Positions 24,804 through 33,534 of a DNA stretch of 64,000 nucleotides are shown here, in pieces (position 1 is the stretch's first letter; each line of letters begins with the position of its first letter). The notes beneath the pieces are model-generated. The model did not search any database. It worked only from the letters and a program-made list of their open reading frames with translations, and was not told where the DNA came from. Made by a program: the position numbers and the translations under genes. The stretch comes from Acinetobacter lwoffii. GTDB taxonomy: Bacteria > Pseudomonadota > Gammaproteobacteria > Pseudomonadales > Moraxellaceae. The DNA is taken from contig NZ_CP118964.1 of the NCBI RefSeq assembly GCF_029024105.1, positions 1 to 64,000 of the forward strand. Direction: 5' to 3'.

Positions 24804-25961
24804 ATGCTGAATTTTAACTTTTATAATCCGACCCGCATTATTTTTGGTGGCGATACAATAGCTAAAATCAATGACTATGTGCCTACAGAAGCAAAAGTAT
24901 TAATGTTGTTTGGTGGTGAAAGTGCACGTAAGAATGGTACTTTAGCTGAAGTGCGTGAAGCATTAGGTGCAAGAGAAATTCATGAATTTGGCGGAATTGA
25001 GCCGAATCCGAGTTATGAAACCCTCATGAAAGCTGTAGAGCTGATTCGTGAACAAAAGATTGATTTCTTGATGGCTGTCGGTGGTGGATCGGTAATCGAC
25101 GGTACTAAATTTATTGCAGCAGCAGTCAATTATACAGGGGATACATGGGAGATTTTAGAAACCCATGGTAATAAAATTACCCAAGCTTTGCCTTTTGCGA
25201 GTGTACTCACCCTTCCGGCAACTGGTTCAGAAATGAATAGCGGTGGGGTAGTAACCAGAAAATCGACCCAAGCCAAATTGTCATTTAGCAGTCCCTATGT
25301 TTTTCCGCAATTTTCCGTACTTGATCCGAATAAAACTTTTAGCTTGCCGACGCGCCAGTTGGCTAATGGCGTGGTCGATGCATTTATTCATGTCATGGAA
25401 CAGTACTTAACTCACCCTGTGAATGCACACGTACAAGATCGTTTTGCCGAAGGTCTATTGCAAACTTTGATTGAGATTGGACCGAAAATCTTGGAAGATT
25501 CAGCAGATTATGACACGCGTGCGAATTTGATGTGGGCTGCTAGCATGGCACTGAATGGGCTAATTGGAGCTGGTGTACCACAAGATTGGTCAACCCATTT
25601 GATTGGACATGAGCTCACGGCTTTATATGGTATTGATCATGCTCGTACCTTGGCCATTGTGTTGCCGTCCAATCTACAAGTGCGTCGTCAAGAGAAGCGA
25701 GAAAAATTACTACAGTATGCAGCTCGTGTCTGGCAGATTGTCGAAGGTGATGAAGAACAACGTATTGATACTGCTATTGCTCGTACTCGAGCCTTCTTTG
25801 AGCAACTTGGATTGCCGACTCGTCTTAGCGATTATGGACTGGGGGAGACAGATATTGAGATCATCATTACGCAACTTAAATCACATAATCTTACACAGCT
25901 AGGCGAACATAAAAATGTTTCATTAGAGATCAGTCGCCAAATTCTCGAGATGAGCATCTAA
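24804..25961 (+). CDS. yqhD: Iron-containing alcohol dehydrogenase, YqhD-like aldehyde reductase
   Basis: 385 residues of the group III (iron/zinc) ADH family, starting MLNFNFYNPTRIIFGGDTI as YqhD does. Cofactor-side motif MAVGGGSVIDGTKFIAAA. Metal ligands lie in VVDAFIHVMEQYLT and IGHELTALYGIDHARTLAIVLP. YqhD reduces short aldehydes such as glyoxal and acrolein with NADPH. First gene of the NemR-type cluster, downstream of the palindromic operator. Confidence 0.9.
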   Translation: MLNFNFYNPTRIIFGGDTIAKINDYVPTEAKVLMLFGGESARKNGTLAEVREALGAREIHEFGGIEPNPSYETLMKAVELIREQKIDFLMAVGGGSVIDGTKFIAAAVNYTGDTWEILETHGNKITQALPFASVLTLPATGSEMNSGGVVTRKSTQAKLSFSSPYVFPQFSVLDPNKTFSLPTRQLANGVVDAFIHVMEQYLTHPVNAHVQDRFAEGLLQTLIEIGPKILEDSADYDTRANLMWAASMALNGLIGAGVPQDWSTHLIGHELTALYGIDHARTLAIVLPSNLQVRRQEKREKLLQYAARVWQIVEGDEEQRIDTAIARTRAFFEQLGLPTRLSDYGLGETDIEIIITQLKSHNLTQLGEHKNVSLEISRQILEMSI

Positions 25962-26036
25962 GCTAAATGCGCGTATCTGGCATGCTCTGACCCTGTAACA
26001 ATGCTCCTCAATCATGAAAATTATCGGAGAAATAAC

Positions 26037-26714
26037 ATGAAAATTTTAATCGTTTTAACTTCACATGATCAACTTGGCAATACTGGTAAGAAAACAGGTT
26101 TCTGGCTAGAAGAACTTGCTGCACCGTATTACACCTTTATTGACTCTGGTGCTGAAGTTACGCTGGCGTCGCCTCAAGGTGGGCAGCCACCACTAGATCC
26201 GAAAAGTAATTTAGCCGATGCTCAAACTGAAACCACTCATCGTTTTGAAGCAGATCCAACTGCAATGCAAGCATTGGCACAGACACATAAACTTAGCGAA
26301 ATTTCTGTAGCTGATTATGATGCAGTGTTTTATCCAGGCGGGCATGGCCCATTGTGGGATTTAGCAGAAGATCCGATTTCAATTTCTCTGATTGAACAGG
26401 CGATTCAGTCTGGCAAACCTGTTGCAGCAGTGTGTCATGCCCCGGGTGTTCTTCGTCATGTGAAAGCGAGTAATGGAGCGCCCTTAGTTAGCGGTAAATT
26501 AGTGACTGGTTTCACCAATACTGAGGAGGCCGCTGTAGGCTTGACTGAAATTGTACCATTTTTAGTCGAAGACATGCTTAAACAAAACGGTGGTCATTAT
26601 TCTAAAGTTGATGATTGGCAAGTACATGTTCAAGTAGATGGCTTGCTGGTTACTGGACAAAATCCAGCATCTTCTGCTGCAACTGCCTCAGCATTACTTC
26701 AATTGTTGAAATAA
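26037..26714 (+). CDS. DJ-1/PfpI family protein (HchA-like, type 1 glutamine amidotransferase fold)
   Basis: 225 residues from MKILIVLTSHDQLGNTG, with a good ribosome site (CGGAG). Nucleophile elbow AAVCHAPGVL, conserved Glu in KTGFWLEELAAPYY, and the loop FYPGGHGPLWDL. Members act as glutathione-independent glyoxalases or chaperone-like proteins. Probably co-transcribed with yqhD 75 bp upstream, consistent with reactive-aldehyde defence. Confidence 0.85.
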   Translation: MKILIVLTSHDQLGNTGKKTGFWLEELAAPYYTFIDSGAEVTLASPQGGQPPLDPKSNLADAQTETTHRFEADPTAMQALAQTHKLSEISVADYDAVFYPGGHGPLWDLAEDPISISLIEQAIQSGKPVAAVCHAPGVLRHVKASNGAPLVSGKLVTGFTNTEEAAVGLTEIVPFLVEDMLKQNGGHYSKVDDWQVHVQVDGLLVTGQNPASSAATASALLQLLK

Positions 26715-26828
26715 AGAGTAGCTAGTGTCTGTTGTGGTGCTTAGCAGTGAATAAACTTCTGACTCTGAGCAACTGGCGCAATAAGCAAAATAACCCTCCC
26801 TTAATGGTGAAGGGCCTGAGTTAATAGC

Positions 26829-26876
26829 TTTCCTTCCTTTATTTTTTCTATATACAGGAAGGAAGGGTATTTTTTT
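26829..26876 (+). terminator. Hairpin terminator before nemA
   Basis: TTCCTTCCT (26830-26838) pairs with AGGAAGGAA (26856-26864), followed by a T run from 26870. It may separate nemA from the upstream pair. Confidence 0.6.
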
Positions 26877-26917
26877 AATTTAGATCAATTAAGTCATGAT
26901 GACTTGGATACAATGAA

Positions 26918-28045
26918 ATGAAAGACAGCAAACTATTTCAAAACTTAAGCTTAGGCCCTTATGTTTTGCAAAACCGTATTGTATTGCCACCATTAACGCG
27001 GTCGCGCAGTACTCAGCCAGGGAATATTCCAAATGAACTGATGGCAACCTATTATCAACAGCGTACCGGTGCAGGATTTATGGTCACCGAAGGTACGCAA
27101 ATCGAGCCACGTGGTCAAGGCTATGCTTGGACACCCGGTATTTACAGCTCTGAACAGATTGCTGGATGGCGTAAAGTGACGGAAGCAGTGCATGCTAAAG
27201 GAGGCATTATTTTTGCACAACTTTGGCATGTTGGGCGTGTTTCACATACATCTTTGCAACCCAATCATGCATCACCGGTCGCGCCCTCGGCTATTAGGGC
27301 TGATAGTAATGTTAAAGTCTTTATTGAGACCGGGCCCAATGCAGGTGCCTTGGCTGATCCTTCAATGCCACGTGCTTTAAGCAATGCAGAAGTTAAAGAA
27401 TTAGTGCAACTCTATGCTCAAGCAGCACGCAATGCCTTGGCTGCTGGTTTTGATGGGGTTGAAATTCATTGTGCAAATGGTTATTTGGTGAATCAATTTA
27501 TCTCTGCACATAGTAACCACCGTGAAGATGAATATGGTGGATCACTAAACAATCGTTTGCGTTTTTTACGTGAAGTAGTAGAGGCAGTTGCTGAGGTGGT
27601 TGGTGCAGATCGTTTAGGAGTGCGTTTTGCCCCGCTATTTGAAAGTACAGAGGAAGATCGTGTTTACATGGGGTTGGTTGAAGATGATCCACATGTGACT
27701 TATATTGAAGCCATAAAAATACTTGAAGAAGTTGGGATTGCCTATTTATCGATTGCAGAAGCTGATTGGGATAATGCACCAGAACTTCCTCATGATTTTC
27801 GTAGAGATGTCAGAGACACTTTCAGTGGTCGGATTATTTATGCAGGTCGATATACGGCAGAAAGAGGGACTCGAATTTTAGAGGCAGGGCTGGCCGATTT
27901 AATTGCATTTGGACGCCCATTTATTGCGAATCCAGATTTACCCGATCGCATCGCCAATGGTTGGCCATTGAATGCAGTAGATGCAAGTACTATGTATGGT
28001 GGGACGGAAAAAGGCTATATTGATTATCCAGCTTACGCAGATTAA
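26918..28045 (+). CDS. nemA: Alkene reductase / N-ethylmaleimide reductase (Old Yellow Enzyme family)
   Basis: 375 residues. OYE hallmarks: IVLPPLTRSRSTQPGNIPNELMATYYQQR, FAQLWHVGRVSH, the substrate His-Asn pair in VEIHCANGYLVNQFISAHSNHREDEYGGSLNNR, and the FMN-phosphate site LIAFGRPFIANPDL. It reduces activated alkenes and electrophiles with NADPH. It sits with a NemR-like repressor as in enterobacteria, though here nemR is downstream and opposite. Confidence 0.92.
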   Translation: MKDSKLFQNLSLGPYVLQNRIVLPPLTRSRSTQPGNIPNELMATYYQQRTGAGFMVTEGTQIEPRGQGYAWTPGIYSSEQIAGWRKVTEAVHAKGGIIFAQLWHVGRVSHTSLQPNHASPVAPSAIRADSNVKVFIETGPNAGALADPSMPRALSNAEVKELVQLYAQAARNALAAGFDGVEIHCANGYLVNQFISAHSNHREDEYGGSLNNRLRFLREVVEAVAEVVGADRLGVRFAPLFESTEEDRVYMGLVEDDPHVTYIEAIKILEEVGIAYLSIAEADWDNAPELPHDFRRDVRDTFSGRIIYAGRYTAERGTRILEAGLADLIAFGRPFIANPDLPDRIANGWPLNAVDASTMYGGTEKGYIDYPAYAD

Positions 28046-28128
28046 TCTCGACTAAGTGAGTTATTTTGCCAACCTTTGTGGTTGGCAAAATAAGAACTTA
28101 GGATTGCTGTTGCCAGCATAACTTCTTC

Positions 28129-28359
28129 TTAAAACAAATTCTTAAAATTTTTTAGCTGTGTAATGAGCCAACCTGCCAGTGGGAAAGAAATCAGTTGCGT
28201 TACTGGCACTAATACTATGACTTCAATCAACACCATCATCGGGAAACTTTGATGCTCAGTAATTGGCTTTAATAAAGTGAGTACCAGTAATAGTGTGGGA
28301 TATAAGCCTAAATATCCGACTAAAATACGAGTCATGAGGGCTTTAGGAGGAGAATTCAT
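28129..28359 (-). CDS. DUF2798 small membrane protein
   Basis: 76 residues with two hydrophobic segments (LVGYLGLYPTLLLVLTLL and MMVLIEVIVLVPVTQLISFPLAGWLIT) and the PLAGW tail typical of DUF2798. Function unknown. It lies convergent to nemA and downstream of the nemR-like gene, 104 bp apart. Confidence 0.7.
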   Translation of the reverse strand: MNSPPKALMTRILVGYLGLYPTLLLVLTLLKPITEHQSFPMMVLIEVIVLVPVTQLISFPLAGWLITQLKNFKNLF

Positions 28360-28463
28360 TGTGCGCTATACTCATAGATTGTTAATTGATCTAATAGCAA
28401 CACATTAATAAGTAATCATTGGACTGCTATTATTAATTATGTAATTGATATTTAATTTAATTT

Positions 28464-29072
28464 TTATGAATCTTCACCTTTTAATAGAAATTTAGTTGCT
28501 CTCAGAGCTTGATGTAATGGTGTTTTATCTTTTTGCAACTTACTCAGTAATGCTGCACCTAACCACATTTGGTAAAGTACTTGTGCCAAAGTCGAGGCCT
28601 CGGTATCTGCTTGGATAGATTGATCCTGTTTACCCAAATCAATTAAACCAGCAATCCGTTGGATTACATCATCGACGCCAGCGGACATAATGGAGCGCAT
28701 ATCTTCGGATAGATCGGCAACTTCTGCGGCAAGTTTCACAATTAAACAGCTATCCGCCCAACCACACTGTGTTTTAGGATCTTCTATCCATAAATTAAAA
28801 TACTCAATCAGCTTTTGATAAGGGGATTTATCACTACGCCATACATCATTTAAACGGACTTGGTAATTGTCTACATAATGCTGTACCAATTCACATCCGA
28901 AAGCTTCCTTAGATTGGAAATAATGATAAAACGAGCCTTTAGGGATCTCACAGCTCTGTAAAATTTCCTGTAATCCTACACCGGTAAAACCTTTATGCAA
29001 AATCAGGTCTGAACTGGTGTTAAGAATGTGTAAGCGCTTCGCTTCAGACTTTTTAATAGGAGTAGGCTTCAT
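28464..29072 (-). CDS. nemR: TetR-family electrophile sensor, NemR-like
   Basis: 202 residues. HTH at about 13-58 (AKRLHILNTSSDLILHKGFTGVGLQEILQSCEIPKGSFYHYFQSKEAF). The stretch WADSCLIVKLAAEVADLSEDMR closely resembles the NemR region that carries its reactive Cys (C106 in E. coli). NemR represses nemA and partners and is released when electrophiles or bleach modify the protein. Operator-like sequences occur in front of this gene (29096) and of yqhD (24661), giving a local regulon. Divergent from the CurA-like gene at 29217. Confidence 0.85.
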   Translation of the reverse strand: MKPTPIKKSEAKRLHILNTSSDLILHKGFTGVGLQEILQSCEIPKGSFYHYFQSKEAFGCELVQHYVDNYQVRLNDVWRSDKSPYQKLIEYFNLWIEDPKTQCGWADSCLIVKLAAEVADLSEDMRSIMSAGVDDVIQRIAGLIDLGKQDQSIQADTEASTLAQVLYQMWLGAALLSKLQKDKTPLHQALRATKFLLKGEDS

Positions 29073-29095
29073 ATTAATTATTTACTCTATTGTAA

Positions 29096-29119
29096 AAAAA
29101 TAGACCAGTCGTATTGTTT
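29096..29119. promoter_or_regulatory. NemR-type operator between nemR and the CurA-like gene
   Basis: AAAATAGACCAGTCGT at 29097-29112 matches the complement of the yqhD operator; the second arm (GTATTG) is less perfect than GTCTAT. Positioned to control both divergent genes. Confidence 0.7.
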
Positions 29120-29216
29120 TTTATTATAACTCATCTACAATGGATGTAAAGAAATTTTAATCTTAATTTTTAATTGTGAAGAGAAATACTTCTAAATAAA
29201 ACATGGAGTTATATGT

Positions 29217-30236
29217 GTGAAAACAGTTATTAATCAACGCATCGTTTTAGCTAAACGGCCAGTGGGTGAGCCAAAACACAGCGATTTTCGTATTGAGCAA
29301 GTTGAGCTCAATGAACTTAAACAAGGCGAGATATTGTTAAAAACCATTTACTTGTCACTCGATCCTTATATGCGTGGTCGCATGAGTGATGCTCCTTCAT
29401 ATGCAGCACCGGTTGAAATTGGCGAAGTGATGGTCGGTGGAACAGTCAGTCAAGTGGTGGCCTCTAAAAACCCAAAATTCAAAGAAGGTGAGTGGGTTCT
29501 TTCAGGAAATGGCTGGCAGGGCTACGCAATTTCTAATGGGGCTGCATGTCAAAGCTTAGGTATGCAACCTGAACATCCATCTTGGGCATTGGGTATTTTG
29601 GGAATGCCAGGATTTACTGCTTATATGGGGTTGTTGGACATTGGCCAGCCTAAAGCTGGTGAAACTTTGGTCGTTGCAGCTGCAACAGGACCTGTTGGTG
29701 CTACGGTTGGACAGATTGGCAAAATTAAAGGTTGTCGCGTGGTTGGCGTCGCAGGTGGGGCTGAAAAATGCCGTTATGCAGTAGAAGAACTCGGCTTCGA
29801 TGCTTGTATCAATCATCATGATGAAAATTTTGCAGAACAATTACAACAAGCAGTTCCCAACGGTATAGATATTTATTATGAGAATGTCGGGGGTAAAGTG
29901 TTTGATGCAGTATGGCCATTGCTTAACTCTGCGGCACGTGTACCGGTGTGTGGTGTGGTTTCCCAGTATAACGCTACCGAGCGAGCACAAGGGCCAGACC
30001 GTTTACCAGGCTTTATTTCCACCCTTTTAAAAAAGCGTATTCGCATGCAAGGCTTTATTATTTTTGATGATTATGGCAGTCAGTATTCGGAATTCTATCA
30101 GCAAATGTCTGAATGGTTGAAAGACGGAAAAATCAAATATAAAGAGCATATGGTGCAAGGTTTAGATAACACGATCAATGCTTTCAATGGTATGTTGAAA
30201 GGCGAAAACTTTGGCAAAGTGGTTGTAAAAATTTAA
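29217..30236 (+). CDS. NADP-dependent oxidoreductase, CurA/leukotriene B4 dehydrogenase-like
   Basis: 339 residues, GTG start. N-terminus INQRIVLAKRPVGEPKHSDFRIE and SLDPYMRGRMSD are characteristic of the CurA/PTGR double-bond reductases. Cofactor motif LVVAAATGPVGATVGQIGKIKGCRVVGVAGG; later YYENVGGKVFDAVWP. It reduces enones such as unsaturated aldehydes. Divergent from nemR across an operator and followed 16 bp later by a glutathione transferase, so the two form an electrophile-detoxifying unit. Confidence 0.9.
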   Translation: MKTVINQRIVLAKRPVGEPKHSDFRIEQVELNELKQGEILLKTIYLSLDPYMRGRMSDAPSYAAPVEIGEVMVGGTVSQVVASKNPKFKEGEWVLSGNGWQGYAISNGAACQSLGMQPEHPSWALGILGMPGFTAYMGLLDIGQPKAGETLVVAAATGPVGATVGQIGKIKGCRVVGVAGGAEKCRYAVEELGFDACINHHDENFAEQLQQAVPNGIDIYYENVGGKVFDAVWPLLNSAARVPVCGVVSQYNATERAQGPDRLPGFISTLLKKRIRMQGFIIFDDYGSQYSEFYQQMSEWLKDGKIKYKEHMVQGLDNTINAFNGMLKGENFGKVVVKI

Positions 30237-30252
30237 AAAAATAGGAATTATC

Positions 30253-30885
30253 ATGATTACACTACATCATTTAGATCAATCACGTTCTTTTCGCATTTTG
30301 TGGTTACTTGAAGAAATCAAGCAGCCTTATGAGCTGAAACGCTATTATCGTGACTCAAACACGCATTTGGCCCCTGACTCTTTAAAAACCATTCATCCTT
30401 TAGGGAAATCTCCAGTATTGGAATGGGATGGCAAAGTTATTGCAGAGTCAGGCGCAATCGTTGAGTTATTAATTCAGCAACTTGCGCCACATTTAGCACC
30501 AGATATGGATGAATCTACCTATGTCGATTATCTACAGTGGATTCATTTCTCAGAAAGCTCTGCCATGCTGCCATTTTTGTTAAAAACGTTTAATGCGATA
30601 GAAACCAAGCAGGGTACGAAGTTGGTATTTCTAGAAAATTATACTCAAGTTGAGTTCGATAAAGTATTTAGCTATTTAAATGAATATTTAAAAGATAAAG
30701 AATTTCTAGTCGCAGACCGTTTAACCGGTGCTGACTTTATGATGGGCTTTGGACTACATGCTTTAGTTCATCATATGGGACAAGGTGAAAATTATCCTCA
30801 TATCCAGCATTATGTAGCAGGTTTAAGCCAACTACCTAGCTGGCAAGCCGCAGTACAAATTGAACAAAATGGTGTGAAAAGTTAA
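30253..30885 (+). CDS. Glutathione S-transferase family protein
   Basis: 210 residues. Thioredoxin-like N-domain MITLHHLDQSRSFRILWLLEEIKQPYELKRYYRD, with HPLGKSPVLEWDGKVIAESGAIVELL carrying the cis-Pro and the glutathione-contacting ES pair. Helical C-domain ends with FLVADRLTGADFMMGFGL. It conjugates glutathione to electrophiles. Same operon as the CurA-like reductase; ribosome site AGGAA. Confidence 0.9.
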   Translation: MITLHHLDQSRSFRILWLLEEIKQPYELKRYYRDSNTHLAPDSLKTIHPLGKSPVLEWDGKVIAESGAIVELLIQQLAPHLAPDMDESTYVDYLQWIHFSESSAMLPFLLKTFNAIETKQGTKLVFLENYTQVEFDKVFSYLNEYLKDKEFLVADRLTGADFMMGFGLHALVHHMGQGENYPHIQHYVAGLSQLPSWQAAVQIEQNGVKS

Positions 30886-31305
30886 AAATAGCAAGATTGT
30901 TTTTTTAAGGCAATTGAGAAAAAGAATCGTGATTATCAAGTACAGCTAGTTATAAAATAAGCTGACACATATTTAAGTAAACGCCTAATGAATTTCATCG
31001 GGCGTTCTCTATTTTAAAGATAAGGAATTACCATTATTTAAGACAAGTTTCGCCTGTTCTTCCACTGTAAATTCTTATCAAAAGAGATTGAATATTACGA
31101 CGGTTACGTTGAAATATATAATCAACTTTTGAAAGAAAGAAACGCGACTAACGCACAGCAAGATTAAATTATTCCTCGGGGTATTAAACAAGTAAACTAC
31201 ATCATTTTACTAACATAAACACATACACGTAAAAATCACGCCCCAGTTTAACAGGCAATAGTTTTTGAACCCTTGTATTAAAACTTAAACGAATCTAGCA
31301 ATTCT
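30886..31305. other. Intergenic region with duplicated segment
   Basis: No credible gene. The last 100 bp (from about 31220) match 39430-39486 plus 40816 onward, so this is the upstream part of a duplicated block whose other copy was split by IS256. Confidence 0.5.
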
Positions 31306-31463
31306 TTATTTGATGTTAATACTCATCCAGTATTGAGGTTTTTTATCTTTTCTTGCTTGTGATCTAGGTTGTAATACTCTAATTTCATACTCACCTGAAG
31401 CAGGTAAAATATAAATACCATTATTATCAAGCTCTGGAGAATATTCTCCAAGATTGCAATATC
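31306..31463 (-). pseudogene. Truncated copy of the lysozyme-inhibitor-like gene at 40829
   Basis: Encodes NLGEYSPELDNNGIYILPASGEYEIRVLQPRSQARKDKKPQYWMSINIK, nearly identical to the C-terminus of the 40829-41260 gene, then is cut by IS5 sequence. A duplicated, dead fragment. Confidence 0.8.
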
Positions 31464-31835
31464 AATATGCTTTTGTCTTCTACAAAGCGTACTGTACGAA
31501 TATCACTGATATTCGGGGCTGCTCAGCCGCAAAGTTTAATCAGACTTTGCATAAAGCCAGTGACCATACGTAAAGACAGACGGAATAAGGATTTAATCAT
31601 TAAGCAGCATTGGATGGCTGCGTCGGAGTAGGTTTGATTTCGCCCTTGTTTGCCTTTTGATAGCGCATACCATTGCGTAGCAGGATCAAACCAAATGGCA
31701 ATATTTCCGCGACTCATGAGTGCTCGGTTATATGCGGGCCAATTGGTTGTGCGGTAGATTTTGTGTGTATGCTTCTTCATTTGAAAATTATATTGCTGAA
31801 AAAGTCCTTAAGAACAGCTTTGCGCAACAAAGCCG
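31464..31835 (-). mobile_element. IS5-family (IS903-like) fragment
   Basis: Ends with the repeat GGCTTTGTTGCGCAAA (read on minus from 31835). It encodes the transposase N-terminus KHTHKIYRTTNWPAYNRALMSRGNIAIWFDPATQWYAL...GFMQSLIKLCG, with the rest deleted. Confidence 0.8.
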
Positions 31836-31901
31836 TTCGAGATTGTTATGATCTTTTTTTGACGGAGAACAAATTTTCCCTGATCAAGCAAATAACTTTA
31901 A

Positions 31902-32033
31902 AATTTTCTTAGTGAGCAAGATGGCCAATACTTATTAGAAGAAAAATCTTTTGTTTATGATGCTGAAAATGATCAATTTCTAGAATCGGATATACAGGCA
32001 TTTTATTCCCTTTCGTCTGCAATTCTAGACTAG
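31902..32033 (+). pseudogene. Orphan C-terminal coding remnant, family unknown
   Basis: An open frame without start, SEQDGQYLLEEKSFVYDAENDQFLESDIQAFYSLSSAILD, follows the IS5 end. Its composition looks coding. Probably the tail of a gene cut by IS5; I do not recognise it. Confidence 0.35.
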
Positions 32034-32204
32034 CAAGACCCGTCTTTTAAAGGCAGTTTTCCTATGTAATAACATGATAAATCAGAATTAGGATTGTAAA
32101 TTTTTCACCCACCAAATTTTTTTGTGCTAGCTGTTATAATGCGCCAAATTGCTGCCAAGTCTCATCATTATGTAAAGAGTCATAATAATTTTGCAGTTCT
32201 ACTA

Positions 32205-33061
32205 GGGTCTGTTGACATTTACTGTTCAAAAAAATAGCGAGAAAGTAAAATTTAATCGCCAAACTAAATTTACTTCTCGCTATGCCTCGTACAATGCTGA
32301 ATGATCAACACTGGTCTAAGTTACTTTCTATTTTCCGAAATTTTGATATCTATTTCAAATCTAATTTGAGAAATTTTGTCGAAGCAATACTTTATAGAAT
32401 AAGAACAGGCTGCCCATGGCGTGATTTGCCTAAAGAATTTGGTTCGTATAACTCAATCTTTAAAAAATATAATCGTTGGTGTAAAAATGATAAGTTAATG
32501 AAAATATTTAAATTAATTTCTTCAAGTGCTGATATGGAATGGGTTTTTATTGATGGTAGTCATGTTCGGGCACACCAACATTCTGCTGGAATAAAAGATC
32601 AGGATATTTCTAAAAGCATTGGTGGAAATAGTTCTAAAATACACTTAGCTGTTGATGCGGATGGCAATCCAATCGAAATTATTATCTCCGATGGAACGAT
32701 ACATGATGTCAAGATTGCTCCCAAAATGATTGAAAAACTTGATTTGAGTGAAACGGAAGTATGTTGTGCAGACAAAGGATATGACTCTGAATCATTAAGA
32801 GAACAAATATCTGCGAAAAAAACTAAAGCGAATATTCCAAGAAAATCAAATACTCAGTCAAATAATGATCATATGGATTGGTATTTATATAAAATCAGAC
32901 ACTTAGTTGAGAATGCATTTTGTAGGTTAAAGCAGTTCAGAGGAATAGCAACACGATATGATAAGCTAAAGTGTAGCTATGAGGGGGCAGTTGCATTAGC
33001 TTGTATATTTATTTGGCTACCTTTATCGGGTAAATTCTATACTTGAAATGTCAACAGACCC
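32205..33061 (+). mobile_element. IS5-family element, copy 1 of 3 (857 bp)
   Basis: Inverted ends GGGTCTGTTGACATTT and TA target duplication (32203-32204, 33062-33063). Same length and transposase as the copies at 46746 and 47906. Inserted in the membrane protein gene. Confidence 0.92.
32282..33046 (+). CDS. IS5-family transposase (copy 1)
   Basis: 254 residues with the IS5 N-terminal DUF4096 region (LRNFVEAILYRIRTGCPWRDLPKEFGSYNSIFKKYNRW) and a DDE_Tnp_1 core: VFIDGSHVRAHQH, CADKGYDSESLR, and HLVENAFCRLKQFRGIATRYDK with the catalytic Glu. Single intact frame, so the element may be active. All three copies in the window encode the same protein. Confidence 0.93.
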   Translation: MPRTMLNDQHWSKLLSIFRNFDIYFKSNLRNFVEAILYRIRTGCPWRDLPKEFGSYNSIFKKYNRWCKNDKLMKIFKLISSSADMEWVFIDGSHVRAHQHSAGIKDQDISKSIGGNSSKIHLAVDADGNPIEIIISDGTIHDVKIAPKMIEKLDLSETEVCCADKGYDSESLREQISAKKTKANIPRKSNTQSNNDHMDWYLYKIRHLVENAFCRLKQFRGIATRYDKLKCSYEGAVALACIFIWLPLSGKFYT

Positions 33062-33534
33062 TAAATCATAATATTGAATATAAGCTAATAGCAATAGGCC
33101 GAGGATCAGTCCAACTTTAAGACAACTAAGTCTATTTGGCTTTCTATATAAATTATCTATTCCAAAGGCAGTTAAAATTAAAGCAGGAACCAATACAATT
33201 GTTTTTAAATGGTTTAGAAAGTGAATTCCATGTGTATACAATAACCCAATAATAAGCAAAACTATCCCTAAACTGGTGTAAATACGGTCATGGAGAGAAG
33301 TGCGTAACGCGAAATTACATTGAAAAGCTAAAATAAAAGTTGCAAATAAATAAAAACCAGTTCCACCAATAATGAACGTATAAATTGCATTGAATAGGCA
33401 ATAAGCCAACAACACTGATAGTACGAAAGAATAGAGTTTGGTATAGAGAATATGTGAAAAGGGGAAAATCTGTTTCATAATTTGCTCTATTGAAAACTCA
33501 CATCATATTAAAAGAAGATTTGAAGCTTAACATG

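Larger units (their letters stand above)
32134..33478 (-). pseudogene. Small multi-pass membrane protein gene split by an IS5-family element
   Basis: The N-terminal part (33064-33478) has about five hydrophobic segments starting KQIFPFSHILYTKLYSFVLSVLLAYCLF. Removing the 857-bp IS and one TA restores ...AYIQYYDL-VELQNYYDSLHNDETWQQFGAL, stopping at 32134. The reconstructed protein is about 162 residues. No family recognised. In place the frame runs into the IS and ends SVDISSIEFTR. Confidence 0.75.

Noticed and set aside
31500..31530. GGGGCTGCTCAGCCGCAAAG as a palindromic insert of the TGAG-CGCAAG type
   Set aside because: The pattern does not match in either strand and the sequence is explained by the IS903-like transposase with a frameshift.
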